64,000 bases of DNA, from NCBI GenBank assembly GCA_016793095.1, contig JAEUJQ010000051.1:1-64000 (forward strand). Direction: 5' to 3'. Position numbers and translations under genes: made by a program. Numbering within the stretch: position 1 is the first letter of the stretch; each line of letters begins with the position of its first letter. Positions 56,187 to 64,000 of the stretch are shown piece after piece. This DNA comes from Myxococcaceae bacterium (GTDB lineage Bacteria; Myxococcota; Myxococcia; Myxococcales; Myxococcaceae). Below the pieces are notes generated by a model. It worked only from the letters and a program-made list of their open reading frames with translations. It was not told the DNA's origin and searched no databases.

Positions 56187-56483
56187 TCAATGTGCCAATG
56201 GCGCTGCCAGGCGGCGACCCACCAGGCGACCGAGGCGCTGCGTGGCGTGGTCGAGCATCAACCGGAGGTCGTCGCTCTCGTCTTCGACCCGCAGCTCCTC
56301 ACCGGAGTCGAGGTTCACCGACACCTCACAGCGGGAGTGAGGACCCGGCTCGAGCTTCACGTCGAGCCGAACGTCCCGAATGCGGCTGGAGAAGCGGGTC
56401 AGGGCCAGGCGGAGCCGTTGGTCGGCGTGGAGCCTGAGGGCGGGGGACAGCGGCTTGCCATGGGCGCGGATCTCGACGTTCAC
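56187..56483 (-). CDS. hpf: Ribosome hibernation promoting factor (short HPF/RaiA-like)
   Basis: 98 residues. S30AE-type beta-alpha-beta fold: VEIRAHGKPLSPALRLHADQRLRLALTRFSSRIRDVRLDVKLE, then CEVSVNLDSGEELRVEDESDDLRLMLDHATQRLGRLVGRRL. It lacks the long C-terminal dimer domain. It is less basic than typical HPF, so ribosome binding is likely but not certain. It precedes the RpoH-like sigma gene on the same strand, suggesting joint stress regulation. Confidence 0.75.
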   Translation of the reverse strand: MNVEIRAHGKPLSPALRLHADQRLRLALTRFSSRIRDVRLDVKLEPGPHSRCEVSVNLDSGEELRVEDESDDLRLMLDHATQRLGRLVGRRLAAPLAH

Positions 56484-56586
56484 GCTTCCGGAGTAGGGAC
56501 GCCCGCGCCGCTCAGCATGCGAAAAAGCGGAAGACGACCTTCTAGTGGCAGCGGACGACGCCCACCGCTCGCGCTGGTTGCGTTAG

Positions 56587-57411
56587 ATGGCTGGCGTGGG
56601 CGTGCGTGAGCTCAAGGAGAAGGCCTCGGTGCTGGTGGCGACAGGCCACTACGAGCGCGCAGAGGTGCTGCTGCGCCAGGCGCTCCTGCTCTCGCCGAGA
56701 GACGCGCAGAGCTGGCTGAAGCACGCCGAGGTGCTCAAGCGGCTGTCGCGAGGCGCGGCGGCGGCTGGCAGCTATCGCCTCGCCGCACGGCTCCTGGAAG
56801 ATGAGGGGCACCACACGCGCAGCATCGCCGCGCTCAAGCTGGCGCTGGCCGAGCTGCCCGACGACGTCGACATCATCACCGACATCATCCGCTCCGAGAT
56901 GCACGCCCGGAAGTCAGAGGCCGGGGTGCGCTCCTTGTTCCCGGTGTCGTCGCCATCGCAGCTGCTCTCCTCGGTGCGAGCCAGCGAGTCGGGCGTCTTC
57001 TCCACGGACACCAGCCGCGACGTCACGCCCCAGCTCGCGCTGCCCATGGCATCCTCCCTCACGCTCGAGGAGCACGAGGCTCAGCCGGGCGCCCGTGCCC
57101 GCGCGGCCACCGAGCGTGAGGACACGTGGGTGCCTGAGCCCATCTCGCCGCCGCCGTCTGCCCCACAGTTCGACACCACCGGCGAGGGCGCGCCGCCTCC
57201 CGAGCCGGCCCCGCCCCGGCCCTCAGCCCCCGTTCGTCTGGAGGTCGAGAGCGCGACGCAGTGGCCGCAGGTGTGCCGGCTCTCCGACGCGCGCGTCGCC
57301 GTGAAGGCCAACCCGACCGCCCGCTGGGTCGTGGTGGAAGCGAGCGGCCCCGTCACCGTGCGCTTCGAGGACTCCATCGAGGTGCCCGGGAACGCCGAGT
57401 GGTTGGAATAG
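56587..57411 (+). CDS. TPR protein with Pro-rich linker
   Basis: 274 residues. The N-terminal 100 residues are TPR-like (LKEKASVLVATGHYERAEVLLRQALLLSPRDAQSWLKHAEVLKRLSRG, IAALKLALAELPDDVDIITDII). The middle is disordered and rich in Ser, Pro and Glu. The last 50 residues form a small beta domain (QVCRLSDARVAVKANPTARWVVVEASGPVTVRFEDS). No signal peptide. This type is common in myxobacteria. It is divergent from the hpf-like gene and 26 bp before the next gene. Confidence 0.7.
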   Translation: MAGVGVRELKEKASVLVATGHYERAEVLLRQALLLSPRDAQSWLKHAEVLKRLSRGAAAAGSYRLAARLLEDEGHHTRSIAALKLALAELPDDVDIITDIIRSEMHARKSEAGVRSLFPVSSPSQLLSSVRASESGVFSTDTSRDVTPQLALPMASSLTLEEHEAQPGARARAATEREDTWVPEPISPPPSAPQFDTTGEGAPPPEPAPPRPSAPVRLEVESATQWPQVCRLSDARVAVKANPTARWVVVEASGPVTVRFEDSIEVPGNAEWLE

Positions 57412-57437
57412 CCCTCGAGCACGCGAGGCGGTAAGTG

Positions 57438-58208
57438 ATGCGCGTGCGGGTGTGGGTGCTCTTCAGCGTGCTGGTGGCCTCGGTTGCGTGGGCTGAGCGC
57501 CCCTTCCCGTGGACGTGGACGTCGTCGACCCAGGCCAGAGGCACCACCGACGTCGAGCTGTGGACGACCGTGCGCACCGGGCGCCCGACCCCGTATGACC
57601 TGCTCGAGGTGCGCGGCTGGGTGAGCGCCGGGCTCCTGCGGCAGGTCGACCTGCACTTCGGACTCGAGACCGACGTGTTGCTGATGCGCCGCGAGAACAA
57701 GGCCTTCGAGGGCCGGCTGTCGGGGCTCGCCCGCTATCGCTTCCTCGACCCGGACGTGCTGGGCATCGCGCTGCTCGTGCGGGCCGGCGTGGGGCTCGAG
57801 GCCGGCGTGCTCGAGAGCCGCCTGGTGCTCGACCGCGTCTTCGGCACGCTGTTGCTGGCGGCCAACGGCGCCTTCGAGCGCACCGTCTTCTACGACCGCC
57901 GCGACGCCATCGACACCCGCTTCGAGGCGAGCCTCGCGCTCCGCCTGCAGGTCTCGCCCGCGGTGACGGCGGGGTTCGAGGGGCGCTCGCGCACCGGCCT
58001 CAAGAGCGGCGAGTACCAGGGCACCGCCATCTATCTCGGCCCGACGCTGTCCATCTCGACGAAGTGGGTGTGGCTCAGCGTCGGCGCGGTGGCGCAGGTG
58101 GCCGCCGACAAGGCCGAGGGCGACCGCTTCAACGGCCAGCCCATCATCTTCCGCGACGACGAGCGCTTCGGCGTGCGGCTGGTGGTGGCAGCGCCGACTG
58201 CGCGGTAG
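57438..58208 (+). CDS. Outer-membrane beta-barrel-like protein
   Basis: 256 residues from ATG 57438 (GTG 57435 is adjacent). Signal peptide VWVLFSVLVASVAWA, then many alternating strands (LEVRGWVSAGLLRQVDLHFGLETDVLLM, GLARYRFLDPDVLGIALLVRAGVG, ASLALRLQVSPAVTAGFEGRS, TLSISTKWVWLSVGAVAQV). The size and strand number fit a 10-12 stranded barrel. No family recognised. It is probably cotranscribed with the TPR gene. Confidence 0.7.
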   Translation: MRVRVWVLFSVLVASVAWAERPFPWTWTSSTQARGTTDVELWTTVRTGRPTPYDLLEVRGWVSAGLLRQVDLHFGLETDVLLMRRENKAFEGRLSGLARYRFLDPDVLGIALLVRAGVGLEAGVLESRLVLDRVFGTLLLAANGAFERTVFYDRRDAIDTRFEASLALRLQVSPAVTAGFEGRSRTGLKSGEYQGTAIYLGPTLSISTKWVWLSVGAVAQVAADKAEGDRFNGQPIIFRDDERFGVRLVVAAPTAR

Positions 58209-58215
58209 CGACGCT

Positions 58216-59532
58216 TCACCCGGGCCCGGGTTCGTCGGTCCGCTTGCTGGCAGGGTGAATGCGAACCGCGTGCACGCTGCGCGGCGAAGCCTCGATGACC
58301 TCGAGCACGACCCCGTCGGCGGTGGTGAGCCGCTCCCCCCGAACGGGGATGCGTCTGGCCAGGGCGAGGCAGAGCCCCGCGACCGTCGTCCAGCCACCCT
58401 CTTCTGGCAGGGCCACGCCCAGCTCACGGTTGATGTCGCGCACCGCCACCTGTCCCAGGACCGTCACGGTGCCGTCGGCCTCGCGATGGAAGAGCTCGGG
58501 CACCTGCCGCACGTGCTCCGAGAAGATCTCTCCCACCAGCTCCTCGACGAGGTCCTCGAGGGTGACGATGCCGGCCATGCCGCCGCGCTCGTCCACCACG
58601 ACGCCGAAGGGGGTTCGACGCGTGCGCATCTCGGTGAGCAGGTCCACCACCGGCTTGGTCTCGGGCACGAAGAAGGCAGGGCGGACGAGGTCCTCGAGGA
58701 CGACGAGCGGCTCCTCCCACGCGAGGGCGAGGAGGTGCTTCACGCTCACGTAGCCGACCACCTTGTCCACGGTGCCGTCGATGACGGGGAACCTCGAGTG
58801 CGTGTGCTCGAGCAGCACCTGACGGAGCTCCTCCCGTGACGCGCCCCGACGAAGCACCACGACGTTCGGCCGCGGCACCATCACGTCGCGGGCCACCAGC
58901 TCGGGGAGCCGCAGCGCGCGAGCGGCGATGTCACCGGCCTGCGGGTTGAGGGCGCCCACGCGGGTCGACTCCTCGAGCAGCTGGGCCAGCTCGTCCGGAG
59001 ACAGCCGCGCCTCGACGAAGCTGGTGCGGTCGCTGAACGGGCGCAGCACCAGGTTCGAGCTCGCCGTGAGGAACCACACCAGCGGCTTCGTGAGGTGCGA
59101 GAGCCACACGAGCGGTCGCGCGGCGAGGAGCGCGTAGGGCTCGGCCGCCTTCAGGGCGAGGGACTTCGGCACCAGCTCGCCGACCACCAGGCCCAGGTAC
59201 GAGACGAGGGTCACGACGAGGGCGAGCGAGAGCTCGTCGGCCCACGGCGCCAGCGCGTTCGAGCGGGCGATGAGGGGCGCCAGGTCCTCCGCGACCGTCG
59301 CGCCGCCGAAGGCCCCCGCCGTCGCGCCCACCACCGTGATGCCAATCTGGACGGTGGCGAGGAAGCGCTCTGGGTGCTCGCGCAGGCGGAGCACGGCCCG
59401 CGCGGCGCCGCTGCCCGAGGCGACCAGCTCCTTCAGCCGCGTGGGGCGCACGGCGATGATCGCGATCTCGGCGCCGGCGAGCACCCCGTTCGCGAGCACC
59501 AGCGCGAGAATGACGAGCAGCTCGCCGACCAT
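58216..59532 (-). CDS. CorC/HlyC family transporter-associated protein (DUF21 + CBS)
   Basis: 438 residues. DUF21/CNNM membrane domain about 1-190 (VGELLVILALVLANGVLAGAEIAIIAVRPTRLKEL, TVQIGITVVGATAGAFGG, VVGELVPKSLALKAAEPYA). Two CBS domains (DVMVPRPNVVVLRRGASREELRQVLLEHTHSRFPVID, LLTEMRTRRTPFGVVVDERGGMAGIVTLEDLVEELVGEI). A C-terminal CorC_HlyC domain (DINRELGVALPEEGGWTTVAGLCLALARRIPVRGE). The family is linked to Mg2+/cobalt efflux or membrane transport regulation. It ends convergently, 8 bp from the barrel gene; a palindrome ACCCGGGCCCGGGT sits at the junction. Confidence 0.93.
   Translation of the reverse strand: MVGELLVILALVLANGVLAGAEIAIIAVRPTRLKELVASGSGAARAVLRLREHPERFLATVQIGITVVGATAGAFGGATVAEDLAPLIARSNALAPWADELSLALVVTLVSYLGLVVGELVPKSLALKAAEPYALLAARPLVWLSHLTKPLVWFLTASSNLVLRPFSDRTSFVEARLSPDELAQLLEESTRVGALNPQAGDIAARALRLPELVARDVMVPRPNVVVLRRGASREELRQVLLEHTHSRFPVIDGTVDKVVGYVSVKHLLALAWEEPLVVLEDLVRPAFFVPETKPVVDLLTEMRTRRTPFGVVVDERGGMAGIVTLEDLVEELVGEIFSEHVRQVPELFHREADGTVTVLGQVAVRDINRELGVALPEEGGWTTVAGLCLALARRIPVRGERLTTADGVVLEVIEASPRSVHAVRIHPASKRTDEPGPG
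58218..58231. terminator. GC palindrome between convergent genes
   Basis: ACCCGGGCCCGGGT is a perfect 14-base palindrome overlapping the last codons of the CorC-like gene, 10 bp past the barrel gene stop. It may act as a shared hairpin terminator, but it has no T-tract on either side. Confidence 0.3.
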
Positions 59533-59607
59533 GGTGGGGTTCTATGCACGAAGCAGGGGCGCCGACACGCGGTCCGTGTCCGTGGGGTCGCACCCAGCCG
59601 TCCTGCG

Positions 59608-61395
59608 TCAGCCCGTCGTCACAGGGCCGCGCGTCGCCGAGTCCACCGCGTCGAGCAGGCTGTCGGGGGAGAAGGGCTTGTGGAGCGTCGGCCCCGGCAG
59701 CGCGGTGAGGCCCGCGGGGAGCGCGCGGTCGTCGAGGTAGCCTGTCATGAAGACGACGGGCAGCGCCGGGTGCGCGGCCGCGAGCCGCTGCGAGAGCTCG
59801 ACGCCGCCCATCAACGGCATCACCACGTCCGTCAGCACGAGATCGAACGCCTCGCTCCCGGCCCTGGCCAACGCCTCCTGCGCGCTCTCCACCGCCGTCA
59901 CCGTGTGGCCGGCGCGAGCCAGCACCCGCTTCACCACCGAGCGCACCAGCGCCTCGTCCTCCACCACCAGCACGCGCTTTGGAGGCCGGGGCCTGGACGT
60001 CGCTGGCTTCGGGGGCGAGCGGACCACGGGCTCCTCGGCGACCGGCAGGTAGACGTACACCGCGGTGCCCACGCCCGGCGTGCTCTCGATCTCCACGAAG
60101 CCGCCGGCCTGCTCGACGTAGCCACGCACCGAGGACAGGCCCAGCCCCGTGCCCTTTCCGACCGGCTTCGTCGTGAAGAAGGGCTCGAAGAGGCGGGGCA
60201 GCACCTCGGGCGCGATGCCGACGCCGGTGTCGAGCACCGTCAGCTTCGCGAGCTGGCCGACGCCTTCGGACCGGTCGGACTGGCTGGTGGAGATCTCGAG
60301 CCGGCCTCCGCGGGGCATCGCGTCGCAGGCGTTCACCGTCAGGTTGGCCAGCACCTGCTCGAGGTGGGCCTCGTTCGCCTTCACCCACAGGGGCCGGTCG
60401 GGCACCGTCAGCTTGAGCTCGATGTTCTCGCCGACGAGGCGGCGCAGCATGCGCTCGAGGCGGGCCACCACGTGGTTCAGGTCGAGCGTGCGGGTGACCC
60501 CGGGGTCCTGGCGGCTGAAGGCGAGGAGCTGGCGCGTCATCTCTCCAGCGCGCTGGGCCGCGTCGGCGATGAGGTCGAGGTCGTCGCGGGGGTCGTTCGA
60601 AGCACGCCGCCGGGCGAGGTCCACCGCGCTCGAGATGACGGTCAGCAGGTTGTTGAAGTCGTGCGCGATGCCGCCGGCGAGCCGGCCGATGGCCTCGAGC
60701 TTCTGCGCGTGCTGGTACTTCTTGTCCAGCAGCGCCAGCTCGCGCTCGGCCTTCACGCGGTCGCTGACGTCGAAGATGAGCGCCTGCACGGCGGGTCGCC
60801 CCTGGTACTCCACGCGCTCGGCCCAGAGCTCGAAGGTGTGCTCGACGCCCCCGAGGGGCTGTCGGAAGGTGTAGTTCGTCGGGGCCGCCTCGCCAGCGAG
60901 CCGGGCCTTGAGTCGTTGGATCACCACGTCGCGGTCTTCGGGGTGCACCGAGCCGCGGATGAGGGCCTCGGCGTTCTTCCCCAGCGACGGCAGGACCCGC
61001 TCCTGGCGTGAGTTCGCGTGCACCACGGCGCCGTCCTGCACGACGAGGACGCCGAAGGGCATGCGGTCGAGCAGGGTGGCCTGCTGCTCGAGGTCTCGCT
61101 CACGCGTGCGGTCCAGCACCACGCCCTCGACGCCGCCCCCCGCCAGAGGCGACGCGTGCACCTCGACGGAGCGCGTCGGCGAGCCCAGCTTGAGCTTCAG
61201 CACCTGCGGCGCGGCGAGCCACTCATCAAGGGCTGCCCGGCCGACGGCCTTCTCCAGCGTGTCACCGGGGACCGACGCACCCGGCGCGAGGCCCAGCAGC
61301 AGGCCGAACGCGTCATTCGTCGCGGTGAGCTGACCTCGAGCGTCGGTCTGGAACGCTGCCAGGGGAAGTCGTGCTCCGTCGAGGCTGAAGCTCAC
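59608..61395 (-). CDS. Hybrid sensor histidine kinase with two PAS domains and receiver
   Basis: 595 residues, no membrane helix, so cytoplasmic. PAS-like segments about 10-95 and 105-210 (MPFGVLVVQDGAVVHANSRQERVLP). HisKA with GGIAHDFNNLLTVISSAV, phospho-acceptor His245. HATPase with N box LTVNACDAMPRGG (352-364), G1 DTGVGI (389-394), F box FEPFFTTK and G2 GKGTGLGLSSV. Receiver about 474-590 with acidic Asp480, phospho-acceptor Asp523 in LTDVVMPLMGG and Lys573. The hybrid form implies an intramolecular phosphorelay; the output partner is not adjacent. The Ser/Thr kinase gene lies upstream on the same strand, 114 bp away. Confidence 0.95.
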   Translation of the reverse strand: MSFSLDGARLPLAAFQTDARGQLTATNDAFGLLLGLAPGASVPGDTLEKAVGRAALDEWLAAPQVLKLKLGSPTRSVEVHASPLAGGGVEGVVLDRTRERDLEQQATLLDRMPFGVLVVQDGAVVHANSRQERVLPSLGKNAEALIRGSVHPEDRDVVIQRLKARLAGEAAPTNYTFRQPLGGVEHTFELWAERVEYQGRPAVQALIFDVSDRVKAERELALLDKKYQHAQKLEAIGRLAGGIAHDFNNLLTVISSAVDLARRRASNDPRDDLDLIADAAQRAGEMTRQLLAFSRQDPGVTRTLDLNHVVARLERMLRRLVGENIELKLTVPDRPLWVKANEAHLEQVLANLTVNACDAMPRGGRLEISTSQSDRSEGVGQLAKLTVLDTGVGIAPEVLPRLFEPFFTTKPVGKGTGLGLSSVRGYVEQAGGFVEIESTPGVGTAVYVYLPVAEEPVVRSPPKPATSRPRPPKRVLVVEDEALVRSVVKRVLARAGHTVTAVESAQEALARAGSEAFDLVLTDVVMPLMGGVELSQRLAAAHPALPVVFMTGYLDDRALPAGLTALPGPTLHKPFSPDSLLDAVDSATRGPVTTG

Positions 61396-61509
61396 GTCGC
61401 CCGCTCCCTCGAGCGCCGTGCTGCGCGACTGACGACGAACCAGGACATCGGCGAACGCAGACTGTAGTCCACCTGCCGGCGACGCGCTCGGGAGATGTCC
61501 GCGACGGTG

Positions 61510-63183
61510 TCAGGGCCCCTGATCGCGCTCGATGCGGCGCAAGGCCGCCGCGGCCGCCGCCTGCCCGCAGTCCTCCTCCTCGAGACCGCCGCTCTTCTTG
61601 CGAGGAGTCTCCCTGAGCGCCGTCAGGGCCTCGATCGCTCCGGGGCTGCGCAGCTCACCCAGCCGCCTGGCCGCCAGCGCGCGCCGGCCACAGTCCTTCG
61701 CCGCGAGGGTCGCGAGGTAGAGCTGCGCGAGGTTGAGGCCCTGGCCCGCGTACTCGACGTCGACGAAGCGCAGCGCGCCCCACTGTGTCCACCCCTCTTC
61801 GGACCTCGCGAGGCGCTGCATGATGGGCAGCACCTTCGCCTTCGGCCACCCCGCGAGCAGCTTGCGCACGCGCGCGCCTTCCTGCCGGCCCTCCGTCTGG
61901 CCGAACTGGTCCGCGAGCGCCTCGAGGGCGGCGTCCTCGAGCGCGGCGTCGCCTGGCACCGTCTCGAGCAGCTTGCGCGCCTCTTCTCCACGCCCTACCT
62001 GCTGCAGCGCCGCCGCCCTGAGCTGCTTGAGCGTGTCGGACAGCTTCTCGCCTCCGGCGGCGTCGTCGATGACCTGCAGCGCTTCGCTGCCGCGCCGCAC
62101 GTCGAGCAGGCGGCGGGCCACACGCTCGGGTCGGGTGAACCAGACGAGGAACGAGATCAGCGCCGCCAGCGCGAGGACCCCACCGCCGACGAGCTTCCAC
62201 CTCGGCACCGCGCGGGCGCGCTGGATGAGCCGGGTCGGAGCCTGCGCGATGCGCTGGGCGCCGGTGACGGTCGAGGTGAGGAGGAGCGGGGGCTGGGCGA
62301 GCCGCTCCAGGAAGGCCGCAGCGGTGGGCGGCCGCGCATCGGGGTTCTTCTCGAGGCACGCCGTCACCAGGGCCACCAGCCCCGGAGCCGCCCCGAGCGT
62401 CGGCGCGAGCGAGACGAGCGGGGGCGGCGCCTGGTGGATCTGCTGCGAGACGAGCTCTCGCGGGGACGGGCCGGGGAACGGCACCTTTCCAGTCAGCATG
62501 CGGAAGGCGATGAGCCCCAGGGTGTAGAGGTCGCTGCGCGCGTCGAGCGGCTGGCCCATCGCCTGCTCCGGCGACATGTACTCGGGCGTGCCCACGACGA
62601 AGCCCGTCTGCGTCACCTGCTGGCGTTGGTCGGGTTCGGCGAGGCGGGCGATGCCGAAGTCCAGCACGCGCGCCTGCTCCCGGCCGTCGGGTGTCGTCGT
62701 CATCACCACGTTGTCGGGCTTCAGGTCGCGGTGCACGATGCCTCTGACGTGAATCGCGGCGAGGCCCTGCGCCAGCTGCCCGAGGATCCGCTCGCAGCGC
62801 TCGATGGACAGCGGCGCCTCCCGGTCGAGCAGGTGCTGCAGCGAGAGCCCCTCGACGTACTCCATCACCAGGCACATCGACTGCCCGTGCTGGCCGAAGT
62901 CGATGACGCGCACCACCGCGGGGTGTTCGACGGACGAGAGCAGCAGCGCCTCGCGCCGGAAGCGCTCGCCCATGCCGTCGATGCTGAGCAGGTCGTCCCG
63001 AAGCACCTTGAGCGCGACGCGGCGACCGAGCGACACCTGCTCGGCGAGGTAGACGAGCCCCATGCCACCGCCGCCCAGCAGACGCTCGACGCGGAAGCGG
63101 TCGCCCAGCACCAGCGCGCCTGGCGCGAAGGCGGCGCCGGCGAGGTGCGTGTCGGCGATGGGCGGTGGAGCGTCCGACGTCAC
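61510..63183 (-). CDS. Transmembrane Ser/Thr protein kinase (Hanks type)
   Basis: 557 residues. Kinase domain about 30-295, all catalytic motifs intact: glycine loop LLGGGGMGLVYLAEQ, Lys59 in VALKVL, HRDLKPDN at 151-158 with Asp153, DFG at 175-177, GTPEYMSPE. Juxtamembrane linker, one membrane helix about 336-352 (LALAALISFLVWF). The C-terminal 200 residues are extracytoplasmic, with TPR/HEAT-like helices (LLDVRRGSEALQVIDDAAG, RRALAARRLGELRSPGAIEALTALRE). It is a sensor-type kinase; the periplasmic part probably senses ligand or protein. In contrast to the kinase at 13949 this one should be active. Confidence 0.93.
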   Translation of the reverse strand: MTSDAPPPIADTHLAGAAFAPGALVLGDRFRVERLLGGGGMGLVYLAEQVSLGRRVALKVLRDDLLSIDGMGERFRREALLLSSVEHPAVVRVIDFGQHGQSMCLVMEYVEGLSLQHLLDREAPLSIERCERILGQLAQGLAAIHVRGIVHRDLKPDNVVMTTTPDGREQARVLDFGIARLAEPDQRQQVTQTGFVVGTPEYMSPEQAMGQPLDARSDLYTLGLIAFRMLTGKVPFPGPSPRELVSQQIHQAPPPLVSLAPTLGAAPGLVALVTACLEKNPDARPPTAAAFLERLAQPPLLLTSTVTGAQRIAQAPTRLIQRARAVPRWKLVGGGVLALAALISFLVWFTRPERVARRLLDVRRGSEALQVIDDAAGGEKLSDTLKQLRAAALQQVGRGEEARKLLETVPGDAALEDAALEALADQFGQTEGRQEGARVRKLLAGWPKAKVLPIMQRLARSEEGWTQWGALRFVDVEYAGQGLNLAQLYLATLAAKDCGRRALAARRLGELRSPGAIEALTALRETPRKKSGGLEEEDCGQAAAAAALRRIERDQGP

Positions 63184-63750
63184 GGGCTCGTTCTACCGGG
63201 CCCGCACGTCCCGCGCGTCATGAAACGGTAGCGTGGGGCGCGAGTGGTCGCGCAGTTGATCCTCGTCGCTGTGAGCCGAAGGCTGTGGTCGACGGCACTC
63301 GCCGCTCCTCGTCACACGGCGCGGTGCTTCGCCCTGCACGCCATCACCGACAAGGACCGATTGAAACCACTCTCCTGCCCAACAGGTTCTTCTCCACAGC
63401 TCGACGTCGGGCCTGGGCAGCGGCCAGCCGCCGGCGCAGCGAGCGAGGCCAGTCGCACCAGCGTCACCTTGAAGCCGGCCTCGTCGGTGACCGGCGCGCG
63501 CATCGGCATCCGCCGTCGAGCGCGCCCTGTTGCCGCAGCCCGTGCGCCTGTCCGCGTCTCGCAGTCGTCGAGCCTCGGCGCAGCCTGGACACCACCAGGT
63601 CGGTGGGACGGGCGCTCGCCAGGCGATGGCGCACCCGACCGGGTGTGGCGAGGCCATCATCGGCAGCGGCCAGTCGATCGCGCCCCAGGCCCAGGGAGCC
63701 CGACCGGTTCTGGCGAGTCAGGCATCGCGGCGCCGCCGCAGGAGGCGCAA
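63184..63750. other. Non-coding stretch with scattered degenerate repeat fragments
   Basis: No convincing gene. From about 63420 there are fragments related to the 80-bp unit downstream (for example GCAGCGAGCGAGGCCAGTCGC at about 63435 and GGCAGCGGCCAGTCG at about 63660), so the array seems to be older and more decayed towards the left. Confidence 0.6.
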
Positions 63751-63926
63751 GGACACTCACCCGCCGGACGCAGCGAGCGAGGCCAGTCGCCGTCACCCGC
63801 AGCGGCCAGGCGACGGCGCACCAGGCGCAGGGACACTCACCCGCCGGACGCAGCGAGCGAGGCCACTCGCCGTCACCCGCAGCGGCCAGGCGACGGCGCA
63901 CCAGGCGCAGGGAGGCTCGCCCGCCC
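63751..63926. repeat. 80-bp minisatellite
   Basis: GGACACTCACCCGCCGGACG starts at 63751 and again at 63831, exactly 80 bp apart. The two full units are almost identical (one visible change, CCAGTCGC to CCACTCGC). A third partial unit begins at 63911 (GGAGGCTCGCCCG). The period is not a multiple of three and the frames change between units, so it is not coding. It directly precedes the gene start at 63927. Confidence 0.9.
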
Positions 63927-64000
63927 GTGACGCTGCCGTGGGTCCCCGAGTTCGAGCCGGCGCCGCCGAAGGAGGGCAGGCTGGCGCTGGCCAGCGTCGC
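63927..64000 (+). CDS. Start of a gene cut by the window end
   Basis: GTG at 63927 opens a frame TLPWVPEFEPAPPKEGRLALASV that continues to the window edge. GGAGG at 63911-63915 lies 11 bp upstream. Composition is protein-like but too short to assign. An upstream in-frame extension cannot be excluded. Confidence 0.4.
   Translation, partial: MTLPWVPEFEPAPPKEGRLALASV

Noticed and set aside
63751-63926. CRISPR array
   Set aside because: Units are 80 bp and contiguous without unique spacers, and no cas genes are nearby.
63244-63930. A 228-codon frame through the minisatellite
   Set aside because: The 80-bp period shifts the frame each unit, and the peptide is Arg/Pro/Ser-rich low complexity.

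Overview
The window is about 70% GC and reads as a chromosomal contig from a myxobacterium-like bacterium (phylum Myxococcota). I infer this from several features together: many secreted lipoproteins with glycine-rich hinges, a C-terminal MYXO-CTERM-type sorting tail, PATAN/DUF4388 and TPR signalling proteins, Hanks-type Ser/Thr kinases beside response regulators, an FHA-GAF-cyclase, and paired ECF sigma and membrane-regulator genes. I saw no tRNA, rRNA, CRISPR array, intact transposase or prophage. Most of the DNA is coding, and genes are often joined by ATGA or GTGA overlaps.

Layout. 1-8.4 kb: a partial repeat-rich surface protein, a SOUL protein, a Blc-type lipocalin, a nitroreductase, a coupled pair (Cys-rich secreted protein plus DUF4105/Lnb-like protein) and a GH5 endoglycoceramidase-like lipoprotein. 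8.4-16.4 kb: a PATAN/TPR protein, HflX, a small minus-strand gene, a phosphodiester glycosidase with MYXO-CTERM tail, a receiver protein with a probable pseudokinase, and a lipoprotein. 16.5-24.7 kb: a respiratory complex I operon, nuoE-F-J-K-L-M-N, with A-D, G, H and I absent. 24.8-31.2 kb: a papain-like-fold candidate, barrel-like proteins, a methyltransferase and a beta-propeller lipoprotein. 31.3-36.75 kb: a very Gly-rich lipoprotein, an ECF sigma factor with its coupled membrane protein, an Ig-like lipoprotein, and a lower-GC patch with a small secreted protein and a trypsin-like protease, followed by a decayed winged-helix gene.

37.3-45.5 kb: an FtsX-type permease pair, a queuosine-precursor transporter, a lipoprotein with a histidine-phosphatase domain, and a four-gene run (heptad coiled coil, membrane protein, TPR protein, hemerythrin with an added Cys motif) whose last gene has a 127-bp tandem duplication of its 3' end. 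45.5-49.6 kb: an FHA-GAF-cyclase operon, a basic hypothetical protein, and rpsN-rpmB. 49.7-58.2 kb: a phosphoesterase, a VWA lipid-anchored or membrane-anchored protein, a lone atpH, and a stress-like set (Hsp70, START protein, RpoH-like sigma factor, short HPF), then TPR and outer-membrane proteins. 58.2-64 kb: a CorC/HlyC-type protein, a hybrid histidine kinase, a Ser/Thr kinase, a non-coding 80-bp minisatellite, and the start of a gene cut by the window edge.

Themes. Signalling dominates, and two signalling enzymes lack a key catalytic residue: Asn replaces the catalytic Asp of the HRD motif in the kinase at 13949-15400, and Trp replaces the transition-state Arg in the cyclase at 45472-47217. 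Short tandem duplications that copy the 3' end of a gene past its stop codon occur twice independently. Function calls rest on motif recognition by eye; no database search was run.
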